From NCBI GenBank assembly GCA_015060455.1, contig SUYM01000027.1, forward strand, positions 1 to 32,016: DNA of 32,016 nt, written 5' to 3'. The stretch's first letter is position 1. Each line of letters starts with the position of its first letter. Of the stretch, positions 16,401 through 23,600 are shown one piece after another. The notes below the pieces were generated by a model, which worked only from the letters and a program-made list of their open reading frames with translations, was not told the DNA's origin and made no database searches. The position numbers were made by a program, and so were the translations under genes. Source of the DNA: Bacteroidales bacterium. Lineage in GTDB: Bacteria > Bacteroidota > Bacteroidia > Bacteroidales > UBA932.

Positions 16401-17159
16401 ATACCCCTGGCTGCCGATATTTCACTTGTTCCTTATTATGACAATCAAGCCGGCACGCCTGATTATAAAAGAATCACAATCGATGGCGCAGCATCATCTG
16501 ATGAACAGAAGCAGACAGATATTCAACTTGACTTGGCATCGTTGTTATATCAGGATGCAGCAAAGACAAAGATGCTTGACAGTGTGAGGGTTTCGTTTGT
16601 GGCAGGCTCGGATCCTGAGCGTCTTTGCGTGTATGACCCGTCAGCAGAGTTTAATCTGTCTGTTGGCTACGCAGCCAGAGTTCCTTTGGCGTTCGGAAAG
16701 GATTTTGAGGTGATATATAAGGACACCATCACTGATCTGCCGGAGGTGTTGGGTACAATAATGGGCTACGGCGGATCTCTTGGCATTGGAGGAGAGGTGG
16801 AAAATTCGCTGCCTTTCAATATCAGCATGAAAGTTAAACTCCTGGACAGCGACGGCAATGTGGTGGGCGAGTCTTCGACTGACGGTCCGCTGATCAAGTC
16901 CGCAGATGCGCAGGACAGGGCAGTAAGTTCTAAACTGACATTCCTTATATCACCGTTTGACAAGTCTTCGGTTCAGGATATTGCATCAATGGAATTTGAA
17001 CTGAAGGCCGATACGAGTACTGCGGCAGGGAAATCTTTGAAAGAAGATAGTTATATAAAGATAAAATCTCTGTATGCACTTGTCCCGCAAGGTATCAATA
17101 TAGATCTGTCAGAATGGTTGACGGCTAAGGACAGGGAAGAAGAAAACGATAATAACTAA
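13500..17159 (+). CDS. Very large outer-membrane lipoprotein of repeated beta domains
   Basis: The product has 1219 residues. A lipoprotein signal (MKNRVFNIVVTCLTMMAAVTSC) places the lipid-modified Cys at 22. The rest is dominated by alternating beta-strand patterns with recurring phrases such as DLSLQVESMEVTFPSKM, LRNEGLTTTLNRLNTWL and repeated ...LPDGV/LPEQV... turns. It suggests several stacked beta-sandwich or beta-taco units without catalytic motifs. There are only a few Cys residues and no membrane helix after the signal. It is followed after 11 bases by a beta-barrel gene, so the two may form a surface complex. I do not recognise a named family, and similar large Bacteroidales lipoproteins are uncharacterised. 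Confidence 0.85.
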   Translation: MKNRVFNIVVTCLTMMAAVTSCVNEKYEMSHENLDLNATVFQDGLCIPLASTGKVRMDSLMSKFGLSEQLAQYLVIGDDGSYILNITDNDPMDLTDKLGQLSKPLNVNKVSVAKSLGFSLSGVGGESFGFSGTEFKVEGDLTGKIPSFDVTMPAIREQFTADANIREYSSKLGDINIGLDFDVENYSAVHDLYALDPGMSVPQSMLGGSDADRLMPLEQVPSAIGCREFIFNSEVEGTSVQAHLEHEFPKEVKSVTNLHVAKNAKLKMVLKVENPFFEGGSIVPHLDIDLEDIFHLADKDGVVYHDHIISDFILNSSNDWTARGEYEITGIVLDNTKDWKYAVNADGETVLCLNKIVDMEVSGTLRNEGLTTTLNRLNTWLVEHPTDRTVNMSLEVSLENLVIDDATIELNPISADVQESFSVDFPEIMLPDGVASVESVTFSEESAIDFLIDANNLSNVSDLSLQVESMEVTFPSKMIVHGADEDNKVVLPGGDISEGPLSGKIRILGIKLEHPDASGMIAAVSEQVNVSLKCTVAGGLHTGDLPKTKDDDVSFKGEVEAVLNVKDFSVLSDGLGVSSEKNPDVFKMDEIKIEVPESLSEIQGLAVRFKGDPVMTIDVDLPNVHKDIGPYGDEGLKIKLPEMLKLKTDGSYPYLRWFDNIQNALIFPQGTDMPDRLELPLECLVINPVKEDGKCYTKGAIEVTGGIGILPGEVITKQDLDILSGEQISFAFNAVIPAMEVDGVSMQAYSSTIEQTVELAPFKTVSLPEQVTYIDRLSLKDVYLSIEMKSGEDFPELGEDAVLSFGADITLPDFIVVDDPRYNDGKLSVRGVLERQASGQLTVMVEPVKIIALQIEKSVKDLSSIKGDIRIEGNVNISGATLDTDQWLGGKSHKIDMTASVASIVDGVVQDKLGIGTVSAKIDYSINPSEFVLDMSPLTGILTDEKLSVKLDLASFFVSLGINTNVGIPLAADISLVPYYDNQAGTPDYKRITIDGAASSDEQKQTDIQLDLASLLYQDAAKTKMLDSVRVSFVAGSDPERLCVYDPSAEFNLSVGYAARVPLAFGKDFEVIYKDTITDLPEVLGTIMGYGGSLGIGGEVENSLPFNISMKVKLLDSDGNVVGESSTDGPLIKSADAQDRAVSSKLTFLISPFDKSSVQDIASMEFELKADTSTAAGKSLKEDSYIKIKSLYALVPQGINIDLSEWLTAKDREEENDNN

Positions 17160-17170
17160 TGGACTGACTT

Positions 17171-18691
17171 ATGAAGAAGATATATAAATATTTGCTGATT
17201 ATCGCTATTTTCTTTCCTGTGGCAGCCGGAGCGCAGGTCTTGAAAGGCTCGTATTTCCTTGACCATTCAGTCAATAATCACAGAATGAATCCTGCATTTG
17301 TTCCTCGTTCAAATTATTTCCAGGCACTTTGCTTAGGATATGTCGGTTCGGGAATATATAGCAATCTGGATGTCCCTCTTCTGCTCCAGCCTGTTGATGG
17401 CAAACTCGGCACCTTCCTTCATCCTTCCGTCTCTGTCAAGGATTTTGAAAGGCAACTGCCTTCTCATCTTCATCTTGATACAGAATTGGAGACGACACTG
17501 CTCAGTTTCGGAGGCTTTACCAAGAAGAAATCGTTCTGGAATTTCTCAGTTGACATAAAGGCAAATGTAGATGTGGATCTTCCATCAGATTTGTTTCTGT
17601 TTATGAAAAAGGGTGTGGGGACGCAGGCTGACAAGTATAATATAGGAAATGTAAATGCATATATGGGGGTTTCTGCCCAGGCTGCGTTCGGTTATTCAAG
17701 GGAATGGTTCAAGGGGTTCAGAGGAGGATTCAAGGTGCGTGGAATCGTGCCTCTGGCTTATGCCGGTCTTAATCTTGAGGATATGAGTCTTGAGACAGGT
17801 GCGGACAGATGGACAATAAGGACTGATGGGAATCTTCATATTGCTGCAAATGGAGTCAAGATGAATCAGTCTGAGGCAAATTCATTTCCGAGTCCTGAGT
17901 TTGACCCCAATAAGTTCCTCGGGAGTAAGATTGTTGCCGGTTGGGGGGCGTCTGTCGATTTAGGTGTGGAATATACACTTGAAATCGGTTGCCCTGTGGA
18001 TGGAATGGCCTTCTCATTGGCTGTTACTGATCTTGGAGTGATGTCTTACTCTAAGGATGCCCTGATGTCATATACTAACAAGGGAAGGGTAGATTGGACA
18101 GGCTTTCAATTGGATGAGAATTTGGATCTTAATGTGAAGGAGGCGATTGACGATCTGGCAAATAATGCAAAAGGACTGTTGAATATAAAGGAAGTTGCCT
18201 CAGACAAGGGGTTGGTGCGCACGACCATGCCGCGCCTTTATGCCGGTGTTGAACTGCCGTTCCTCAAAAGGTCCATGAGCGTGGGTCTTCTGTATTCGGC
18301 ACGTTTCAGCCATAGTTATGCCCGTCATGAACTGACTGCCTCCTATAACATAACACCTTGCAAATGGTTTGCTCTCGGATTGAATTATTCGTTCCTGAAT
18401 ACGACCCGTTCGATGGGAGCGGTGCTTGAACTGACTCCGAAATGGGGACCATGTCTGTTTGTCGGTGTGGATTATTTCCCGATGGAATGGATAAATGCTC
18501 CGATACTCGAAGATATTCTGGGAGAGTCCCCGGGGCTTCTGAACATGATCGGCATCAAGACTACATCATGGGCTGTGCCGATGTCTTCGAGATTCAACCT
18601 GAATTTTGGTATCGCGATGAATCTGGGATCTAAGCATCTGAATCCGAAAAAAGAGATAAAGGAAAAGAAAAATAGCAACAAAAACAATTAG
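17171..18691 (+). CDS. DUF5723-like outer membrane beta-barrel protein
   Basis: The product has 506 residues. A signal peptide ends at about residue 21 (IFFPVAAGAQ). The N-terminal FLDHSVNNHRMNPAFVPRSN resembles the DUF5723/PorV-like start of Bacteroidetes outer-membrane proteins, where RMNPAF is typical. The rest alternates amphipathic strands with glycine and aromatic residues (GLLYSARFSHSYARHELTAS, ALGLNYSFLN), as in a barrel of FadL or PorV type. The lysine- and asparagine-rich tail (KEIKEKKNSNKNN) is probably periplasmic. It follows the big lipoprotein by 11 bases and precedes galE by three, so the three genes form one operon. The function is unknown. Confidence 0.75.
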   Translation: MKKIYKYLLIIAIFFPVAAGAQVLKGSYFLDHSVNNHRMNPAFVPRSNYFQALCLGYVGSGIYSNLDVPLLLQPVDGKLGTFLHPSVSVKDFERQLPSHLHLDTELETTLLSFGGFTKKKSFWNFSVDIKANVDVDLPSDLFLFMKKGVGTQADKYNIGNVNAYMGVSAQAAFGYSREWFKGFRGGFKVRGIVPLAYAGLNLEDMSLETGADRWTIRTDGNLHIAANGVKMNQSEANSFPSPEFDPNKFLGSKIVAGWGASVDLGVEYTLEIGCPVDGMAFSLAVTDLGVMSYSKDALMSYTNKGRVDWTGFQLDENLDLNVKEAIDDLANNAKGLLNIKEVASDKGLVRTTMPRLYAGVELPFLKRSMSVGLLYSARFSHSYARHELTASYNITPCKWFALGLNYSFLNTTRSMGAVLELTPKWGPCLFVGVDYFPMEWINAPILEDILGESPGLLNMIGIKTTSWAVPMSSRFNLNFGIAMNLGSKHLNPKKEIKEKKNSNKNN

Positions 18692-18694
18692 ATT

Positions 18695-19732
18695 ATGGCA
18701 AAGAAAGTACTTGTATCAGGTGGTGCCGGCTATATCGGCAGCCATGTAACCGTGGAACTTATCCAGGCAGGTTACGAAGTCGTTGTCGCTGACAATTTGT
18801 CGAACTGCGACATGACATGTTTCGAGGGCGTAAAGAAGATCACCGGAAGGGAAGATATCCCTTTCTACCAGATCGACTGTTGTGACTATGCGTCCGTAGA
18901 TAGACTGTTTACTGAGCATAAGATCGATGCAGTCATTCATTTTGCGGCGTTCAAGGCTGTCGGCGAGTCAGTCGCTCAGCCGATCATGTACTATCGCAAC
19001 AATCTTGTGTCTTTCCTCAACATTCTTGAAGTTTCCAAGAATCACGGCGGCTGCAATGTGCTCTTCTCGTCTTCTGCAACCGTTTATGGTGAGGCTGAGG
19101 TGCTTCCTGTGACAGAGCAGACTCCTCGTCTTCCTGCAACTTCTCCTTATGGAAACACAAAGCAGATGTGTGAGGACATCCTTCGTGACGTGGTGGCTGC
19201 GACCGCTTCTTCCGAGGGAGTTGTAAAGGGTATCGCTCTTCGTTATTTCAACCCTATCGGAGCGCATCCGTCTGCGCTTATCGGCGAACTTCCACGCGGA
19301 GTGCCTAATAACCTCGTTCCTTTCATCACCCAGACTGCAATTGGCAAGCGTGAGTGCCTGAGCATCTTCGGAAATGACTATCCTACTGAGGACGGAACAT
19401 GTCTGCGTGACTACATCGATGTTGTCGATCTTGCCAAGGCTCATGTGGCTGCTGTGTCAAGGATGGTTGAAGGCAGGATGAAGGAAGGTTATGAAATCTT
19501 CAATGTGGGCACAGGACGCCCTGTTTCGGTATATGAACTTGTGTGTGCTTTCGAGAAGGTGAACAACCTCAAACTCAACTACAAGTATGTTGACCGCCGC
19601 CCTGGTGATGTAGTGGCTATCTGGGCTGACACAAAACTTGCCAACGAAGAACTCGGCTGGAAGGCTGAGCGTTCGGTGGAGGACACTCTCGCCTCTGCAT
19701 GGGCCTGGGAGTGCCGCCTTGCAGGAAAATAA
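18695..19732 (+). CDS. galE: UDP-glucose 4-epimerase
   Basis: The product has 345 residues, a normal length. The Rossmann NAD-binding motif GGAGYIGSH is at residues 9-17, the catalytic SSSATVYG at 125-132, and the YxxxK pair at Tyr152 and Lys156 (PYGNTK). ALRYFNPIGAH and NVGTGRPVSVYELV are family-typical. The enzyme interconverts UDP-glucose and UDP-galactose for sugar use and surface polysaccharides. It starts three bases after the barrel gene, so it is probably the last gene of the 13.5-19.7 kb operon, and a perfect terminator follows. Its third-position GC is visibly higher than that of its two upstream neighbours. Confidence 0.97.
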   Translation: MAKKVLVSGGAGYIGSHVTVELIQAGYEVVVADNLSNCDMTCFEGVKKITGREDIPFYQIDCCDYASVDRLFTEHKIDAVIHFAAFKAVGESVAQPIMYYRNNLVSFLNILEVSKNHGGCNVLFSSSATVYGEAEVLPVTEQTPRLPATSPYGNTKQMCEDILRDVVAATASSEGVVKGIALRYFNPIGAHPSALIGELPRGVPNNLVPFITQTAIGKRECLSIFGNDYPTEDGTCLRDYIDVVDLAKAHVAAVSRMVEGRMKEGYEIFNVGTGRPVSVYELVCAFEKVNNLKLNYKYVDRRPGDVVAIWADTKLANEELGWKAERSVEDTLASAWAWECRLAGK

Positions 19733-19748
19733 TAAACAGTAAATTGTG

Positions 19749-19790
19749 AAAAGGTCCCGAAAGTGCAATCAAGACTTTCGGGACCTTTTC
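19749..19790. terminator. Strong bidirectional terminator after galE
   Basis: A perfect inverted repeat of about 17 bp (left arm starting at 19749, right arm ending near 19790) encloses a loop of about nine bases. GAAAAGGTCCCG on the left and CGGGACCTTTTC on the right give A- and T-rich ends for both strands. It serves galE and the convergent regulator gene. End coordinates are good to about one base. Confidence 0.9.
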
Positions 19791-19791
19791 G

Positions 19792-22548
19792 TTAACTGCT
19801 GCTGTTCGCATATTCATTAGGCGATTTCCCATATTTCTTTCTGAAACATTTGATGAAATATGAAGGGGTCTGGAAACCGACCTTGTAGCATATCTCGTTT
19901 ATTTGAAGTGAACTTGTCCGCAGTAATTCTTCTGCTTTGAGAATCCTTATGTCGCGGATATAGTTGTTCGCTGTTGTGTTGAGCATATCCCTCATCCTTC
20001 TGTTCAGCGTACTGCGGGATATATCCAATGCTGCTGCAAGTTCATCTACTCCGAAATCAGGATTGGTGTAGTTGTCTTCGACAGTTTTCCTGAGATTGGT
20101 TATCAGGAGAGATTCCCGTACGGAAACCGTATGCTGGGCCGGCTCTGCCTCTTGAAGCGTAGTGTCGGCCATATTCTGCATTTGCAGTGCTTCGATTTCC
20201 GTGATCAGTTCATCTAACCTTTTCCTTCTGATTTCATTTTTTCTTATGTATAGACCGGCAATGACAAGCAGGACTATGCCGCAGGCGATGTACAGGATCA
20301 CTGCAATGGTAGATAGAAGTGGAGGCTGCTTTATTTCGATTTTCAGCGGAGTGATAGTATCGTCGTATGATTTCAGTGTGTATTGACCCGGTTTTATGCC
20401 TGTATATGATATTTTTCCATCTTCTCCCACCGGTGTCCATGTGTTGTCATGACCTTCCATGCAGAACAGAGGTTTGCCTGCCAGCATATGATGAGGATCG
20501 ATGTCGGTGATGAGGATATTGAAGGAGTTTTGTTTATGTCCTAAACTGATGCTGTTGTTCCTGATCGGGACTTCTTCACCTTCGGAGGTTACTGCTTCGA
20601 CTTTCAGTGTCGTGTGCACTGCGCCGGCTGACGTCTTGGCTGCGTGTATTATCGTGAAACCGTCACGTGAACCGATAAGGATATCTCCGTCTGAGGTCTT
20701 GAATGCTGCATCACGGGTGAATCCGAAGTTCAACAGACCGTCAGATTTGGTTATGGTGGTCACCTTTCCTGTCTGAGGAATCATGGACAGGCTTCTGTCT
20801 GTTGATACAAATACATTTCCGTGGTCATCTCCTATAATGTTGGTCACTATATCGCTCGGAAGACCGGAACATGTGTTGAACTGGTAGTGGGACCCCTTTT
20901 GAGAAATGAATATGCCGGCACCGGAAGGAGAAGCCCAGATATTGCCATCTGAATGCTCATATATCAGTTCCGGCCATTCGATCAGGGATTTCTGTCGTTT
21001 CCTGCTATTGTCTTTGACTGTCATCTTTCCTCTCTCCACGCCTACGATTCCTTTTTCTGCTGTCATTGCAATCAGTCCGGAAGACCCGCTGCCGATTCCG
21101 ATAACCGACTGCGACGACAGAGCCGGTATTCTGACGAATCTGTCCGCCTCCTTGTCATATTCAAGGACCCCGCCGTTTGCCAAGACCGTAATCCGCCCCT
21201 CCGGCGTGTGTCTCATGCACAGGATCTTTTCGCAGCCTTCCATATAGGAGCGCACCTCATTGGTTCCGGGGTTGAAACTGTATATTCCGTATGAGGATTG
21301 AATCCAAAGACTGTTATCGGCATATATTATATGCTCTATCTCGTCAGGTATGAGCGGATGGTCGAATCTCCCCAGTCTTCCTTCGTTCCTTGTGTACCAG
21401 AAGAGGCCTTTGACACGTGTAGATACCCAGATAGTGGTGTCGTTGATTTCCGCAAAACCGGTTACATTGCTGCCGCTCATGGATGTCTTTGGATTTGCTG
21501 AGTCCTTCACGACTGTTGAAAATCTGAAACCGGCATCCTGTTCGATAGCGACGCCCGTGGATTGCAAGCCGAAGATAAGCCCGCTTTCGAGATTTCCTGC
21601 GATGCAGTGTATGCTCCTGCCGCCGAATTCCTCGTCGTAATGCCCGCTTTCAACGACCTCCATCTTCTTTATGTCATATATGAAGAACCCTCTGTTCATG
21701 ACAATGGCCAGATGGCTGTCTGATATTCTGAATGCTCTGCGCAGTTCCCTTCCTTTCATGCTCGGCAGGTTGATGTCAAGTTTTTTATATGTACGGGCAT
21801 ATGGATCTACAATGTATATGCCGCCGTCCGAGCAGGTGATGCAGAATGAATTGTCGTCAATCTTGATGAAGCCTTTTATGAGTTTCCCTTCAAAAGGTCT
21901 TGAATCCGGTCTGTCAGCAGGGGAGAAAGGGGTGGAAGTCTCTTTTTCCAGATCGACATAATACAGACCGTCGTTAAAATGAGCGGCGAGATAAAGACCG
22001 TTTTCCGGTTCGAACCATATTCTTGAAAAATATCGGTCGGACTTGAGGTTATGGAAATATTGTTTTGTTGAGAAGTTGTCAGGGTTTACGGAAATGAGTC
22101 CGTGTTTCTTGAATGAAATCCACATTGTTCCTGAGGCGTCCTCAAAGAACCATGCTGTCTTGTTTTCTATGTTTGTTCCGGAGAGGACTTCCAGTGTAAA
22201 GAATTTCTCCTGCTCGATATCATAGATGGCTACTCCGTTAGCCGAACCTGCCCATACCCTGTCGCGGCTGTCATAATAGACATAGTTGATGAAGTTGGAG
22301 CGGATCTTCATCTCCTCCTTGAAATGATTCTTTACGGAAACTCCGTCATAATGGCTCAGGCCAATGCCTGTTCCCAACCAAAGGCAACCGTTCTTGTCAA
22401 CGCATACATCGTAGATGCTGTTGTGGGCAAGACCGCTGTCGGTAGTTATGTTTATGAAATGATTTTTTTCTCCGCCTGGATCGTCGTTTGCATGTAGAGA
22501 AAGCGCGGAGAAGACCGAAAGGATTATTGATAGGACTTTTCGTGTCAT
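19792..22548 (-). CDS. Membrane-tethered propeller sensor with AraC-type DNA-binding domain
   Basis: From the ATG at 22548 the product has 918 residues; an upstream GTG at 22557 would add three. A signal peptide (MTRKVLSIILSVFSALSLHA) leads into a two-component regulator propeller of repeated blades (SIYDVCVDKNGCLWLGTGIG, DASGTMWISFKKHGLISV). A Y_Y_Y-type domain follows (ITDIDPHHMLAGKPLFCMEG), then one membrane helix (STIAVILYIACGIVLLVIAG), a short coiled coil, and a C-terminal AraC HTH (FGVDELAAALDISRSTLNRR, INEICYKVGFQTPSYFIKCF). Histidine kinase and receiver domains, normally between them in Bacteroidetes hybrid systems, are absent. The periplasmic ligand is unknown; it ends at the galE terminator. 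Confidence 0.88.
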   Translation of the reverse strand: MTRKVLSIILSVFSALSLHANDDPGGEKNHFINITTDSGLAHNSIYDVCVDKNGCLWLGTGIGLSHYDGVSVKNHFKEEMKIRSNFINYVYYDSRDRVWAGSANGVAIYDIEQEKFFTLEVLSGTNIENKTAWFFEDASGTMWISFKKHGLISVNPDNFSTKQYFHNLKSDRYFSRIWFEPENGLYLAAHFNDGLYYVDLEKETSTPFSPADRPDSRPFEGKLIKGFIKIDDNSFCITCSDGGIYIVDPYARTYKKLDINLPSMKGRELRRAFRISDSHLAIVMNRGFFIYDIKKMEVVESGHYDEEFGGRSIHCIAGNLESGLIFGLQSTGVAIEQDAGFRFSTVVKDSANPKTSMSGSNVTGFAEINDTTIWVSTRVKGLFWYTRNEGRLGRFDHPLIPDEIEHIIYADNSLWIQSSYGIYSFNPGTNEVRSYMEGCEKILCMRHTPEGRITVLANGGVLEYDKEADRFVRIPALSSQSVIGIGSGSSGLIAMTAEKGIVGVERGKMTVKDNSRKRQKSLIEWPELIYEHSDGNIWASPSGAGIFISQKGSHYQFNTCSGLPSDIVTNIIGDDHGNVFVSTDRSLSMIPQTGKVTTITKSDGLLNFGFTRDAAFKTSDGDILIGSRDGFTIIHAAKTSAGAVHTTLKVEAVTSEGEEVPIRNNSISLGHKQNSFNILITDIDPHHMLAGKPLFCMEGHDNTWTPVGEDGKISYTGIKPGQYTLKSYDDTITPLKIEIKQPPLLSTIAVILYIACGIVLLVIAGLYIRKNEIRRKRLDELITEIEALQMQNMADTTLQEAEPAQHTVSVRESLLITNLRKTVEDNYTNPDFGVDELAAALDISRSTLNRRMRDMLNTTANNYIRDIRILKAEELLRTSSLQINEICYKVGFQTPSYFIKCFRKKYGKSPNEYANSSS

Positions 22549-22605
22549 GATAGACACAAAAATCGCCCTTTTGGTTTATATGTGAAAGGGAGTGATTTCT
22601 TTGGA

Positions 22606-23097
22606 CTATAAATGGTCCGATTGTTCTATCATAAGTACGCTCGCATAGACCTCGCAACCTTCGCTCCGCCCCACGAATCCTAATTTTTCCGTAGTGGTTG
22701 CCTTGACGGACACCTGTGAAACGTCAACTTTCATGATCCCGGCCAGACATTCGCGCATGGAAATTATATATGGTGCGAGTTTCGGCTTCTGCATGGCGAT
22801 TGTCAGGTCCGCATTCCCGACCTTCCATCCCATTTCTCCGACCAGTTCCATCACGCGGGCAAGCAGAATCTTGCTGTCGATGCCCTTGAATTCGTCCGAA
22901 GTGTCCGGGAAATGCTTGCCGATGTCGCCGAGGGCAAGCGCTCCGAGTATTGCATCGCACAGGGCGTGGATGGCCACGTCGCCATCAGAGTGAGCCACAC
23001 ACCCCAGGCCGCTTTCAATCCTCACGCCGCCCAGCCATAATGGAAGTCCTGGAGCCAGAGCGTGCACATCATATCCGTTGCCTATTCTTATATCCAT
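22606..23097 (-). CDS. ispF: 2-C-methyl-D-erythritol 2,4-cyclodiphosphate synthase
   Basis: The product has 163 residues, a normal size. GNGYDVHAL supplies zinc ligands Asp10 and His12, and HSDGDVAIHALCDAI supplies His44 and the adjacent substrate loop. DIGKHFPDTS and VSVKATTTEKLGFVGR are conserved. The enzyme forms the cyclic diphosphate in the MEP isoprenoid pathway in the cytoplasm. The ATG at 23097 is about 13 bases downstream of the predicted transcription start. The next gene on the same strand begins 57 bases after its stop and might be read from the same transcript. Confidence 0.97.
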   Translation of the reverse strand: MDIRIGNGYDVHALAPGLPLWLGGVRIESGLGCVAHSDGDVAIHALCDAILGALALGDIGKHFPDTSDEFKGIDSKILLARVMELVGEMGWKVGNADLTIAMQKPKLAPYIISMRECLAGIMKVDVSQVSVKATTTEKLGFVGRSEGCEVYASVLMIEQSDHL

Positions 23098-23116
23098 ATC
23101 TTTGAGTTTATAAGGG

Positions 23117-23144
23117 CAAATTTAAATAAAAATCACTAAATTTG
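23117..23144. promoter_or_regulatory. Divergent -7 boxes between ispF and the mutL cluster
   Basis: TAAATTTG on the minus strand (23124-23117) serves ispF. TAAATTTG on the plus strand (23137-23144) serves the gene at 23217. The two identical boxes face away from each other, 12 bases apart. No clear -33 box is seen for either. Confidence 0.5.
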
Positions 23145-23216
23145 CTTGTTATTGTCGTTCTCGGCTATATTTGTCTTGCAGGTGCGGTCGGGGAACTATA
23201 TAAAAAGAAATATATA

Positions 23217-23594
23217 ATGGAATTCAATTTCAGTTTTTTCGGAAAGCAGGAGGTGCGCAGATTCAGTTATAAACCTCGTTTTTATGATCCTGAGGCAGAG
23301 GAGCGAAGGAAGAAATATGGTGATTTCACCAAGCCAAAGGCAGAGGGTTATGTTCCCGGACAGCATGTCAAGGGAAGCCTGCGTGGCGGAGGTTACAGCC
23401 AGACTAAGGATATGTCAAGGAATCAGAGGCTTTTGGGCGCTGTGTCCCTGATTCTGCTGTTTGCCGTCATATTCCTTCTGTGGAAATATTTCCCGATACT
23501 TCTGGACTCGATGCAGCAGGAGCAGGCCAGACAGGAGATTGTAAATGATCAGGAACTTGTGGAAGATGCCTTCCAGATAGTGTCAGTCAAGTAG
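23217..23594 (+). CDS. Small membrane-anchored hypothetical protein upstream of mutL
   Basis: From the ATG at 23217 the product has 125 residues and begins MEFNFSFFGKQEVRRFSYKP. A longer frame from a TTG at 23142 would start on the predicted -7 box, so it is rejected. The basic N-terminal half (RFYDPEAEERRKKYGDF) is cytoplasmic. One membrane helix follows (LLGAVSLILLFAVIFLLWKY), with a short acidic tail outside. Similar small proteins precede mutL in other Bacteroidales, but no function is known. It ends six bases before mutL, so it is co-transcribed. Confidence 0.75.
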   Translation: MEFNFSFFGKQEVRRFSYKPRFYDPEAEERRKKYGDFTKPKAEGYVPGQHVKGSLRGGGYSQTKDMSRNQRLLGAVSLILLFAVIFLLWKYFPILLDSMQQEQARQEIVNDQELVEDAFQIVSVK

Positions 23595-23600
23595 GGACGT

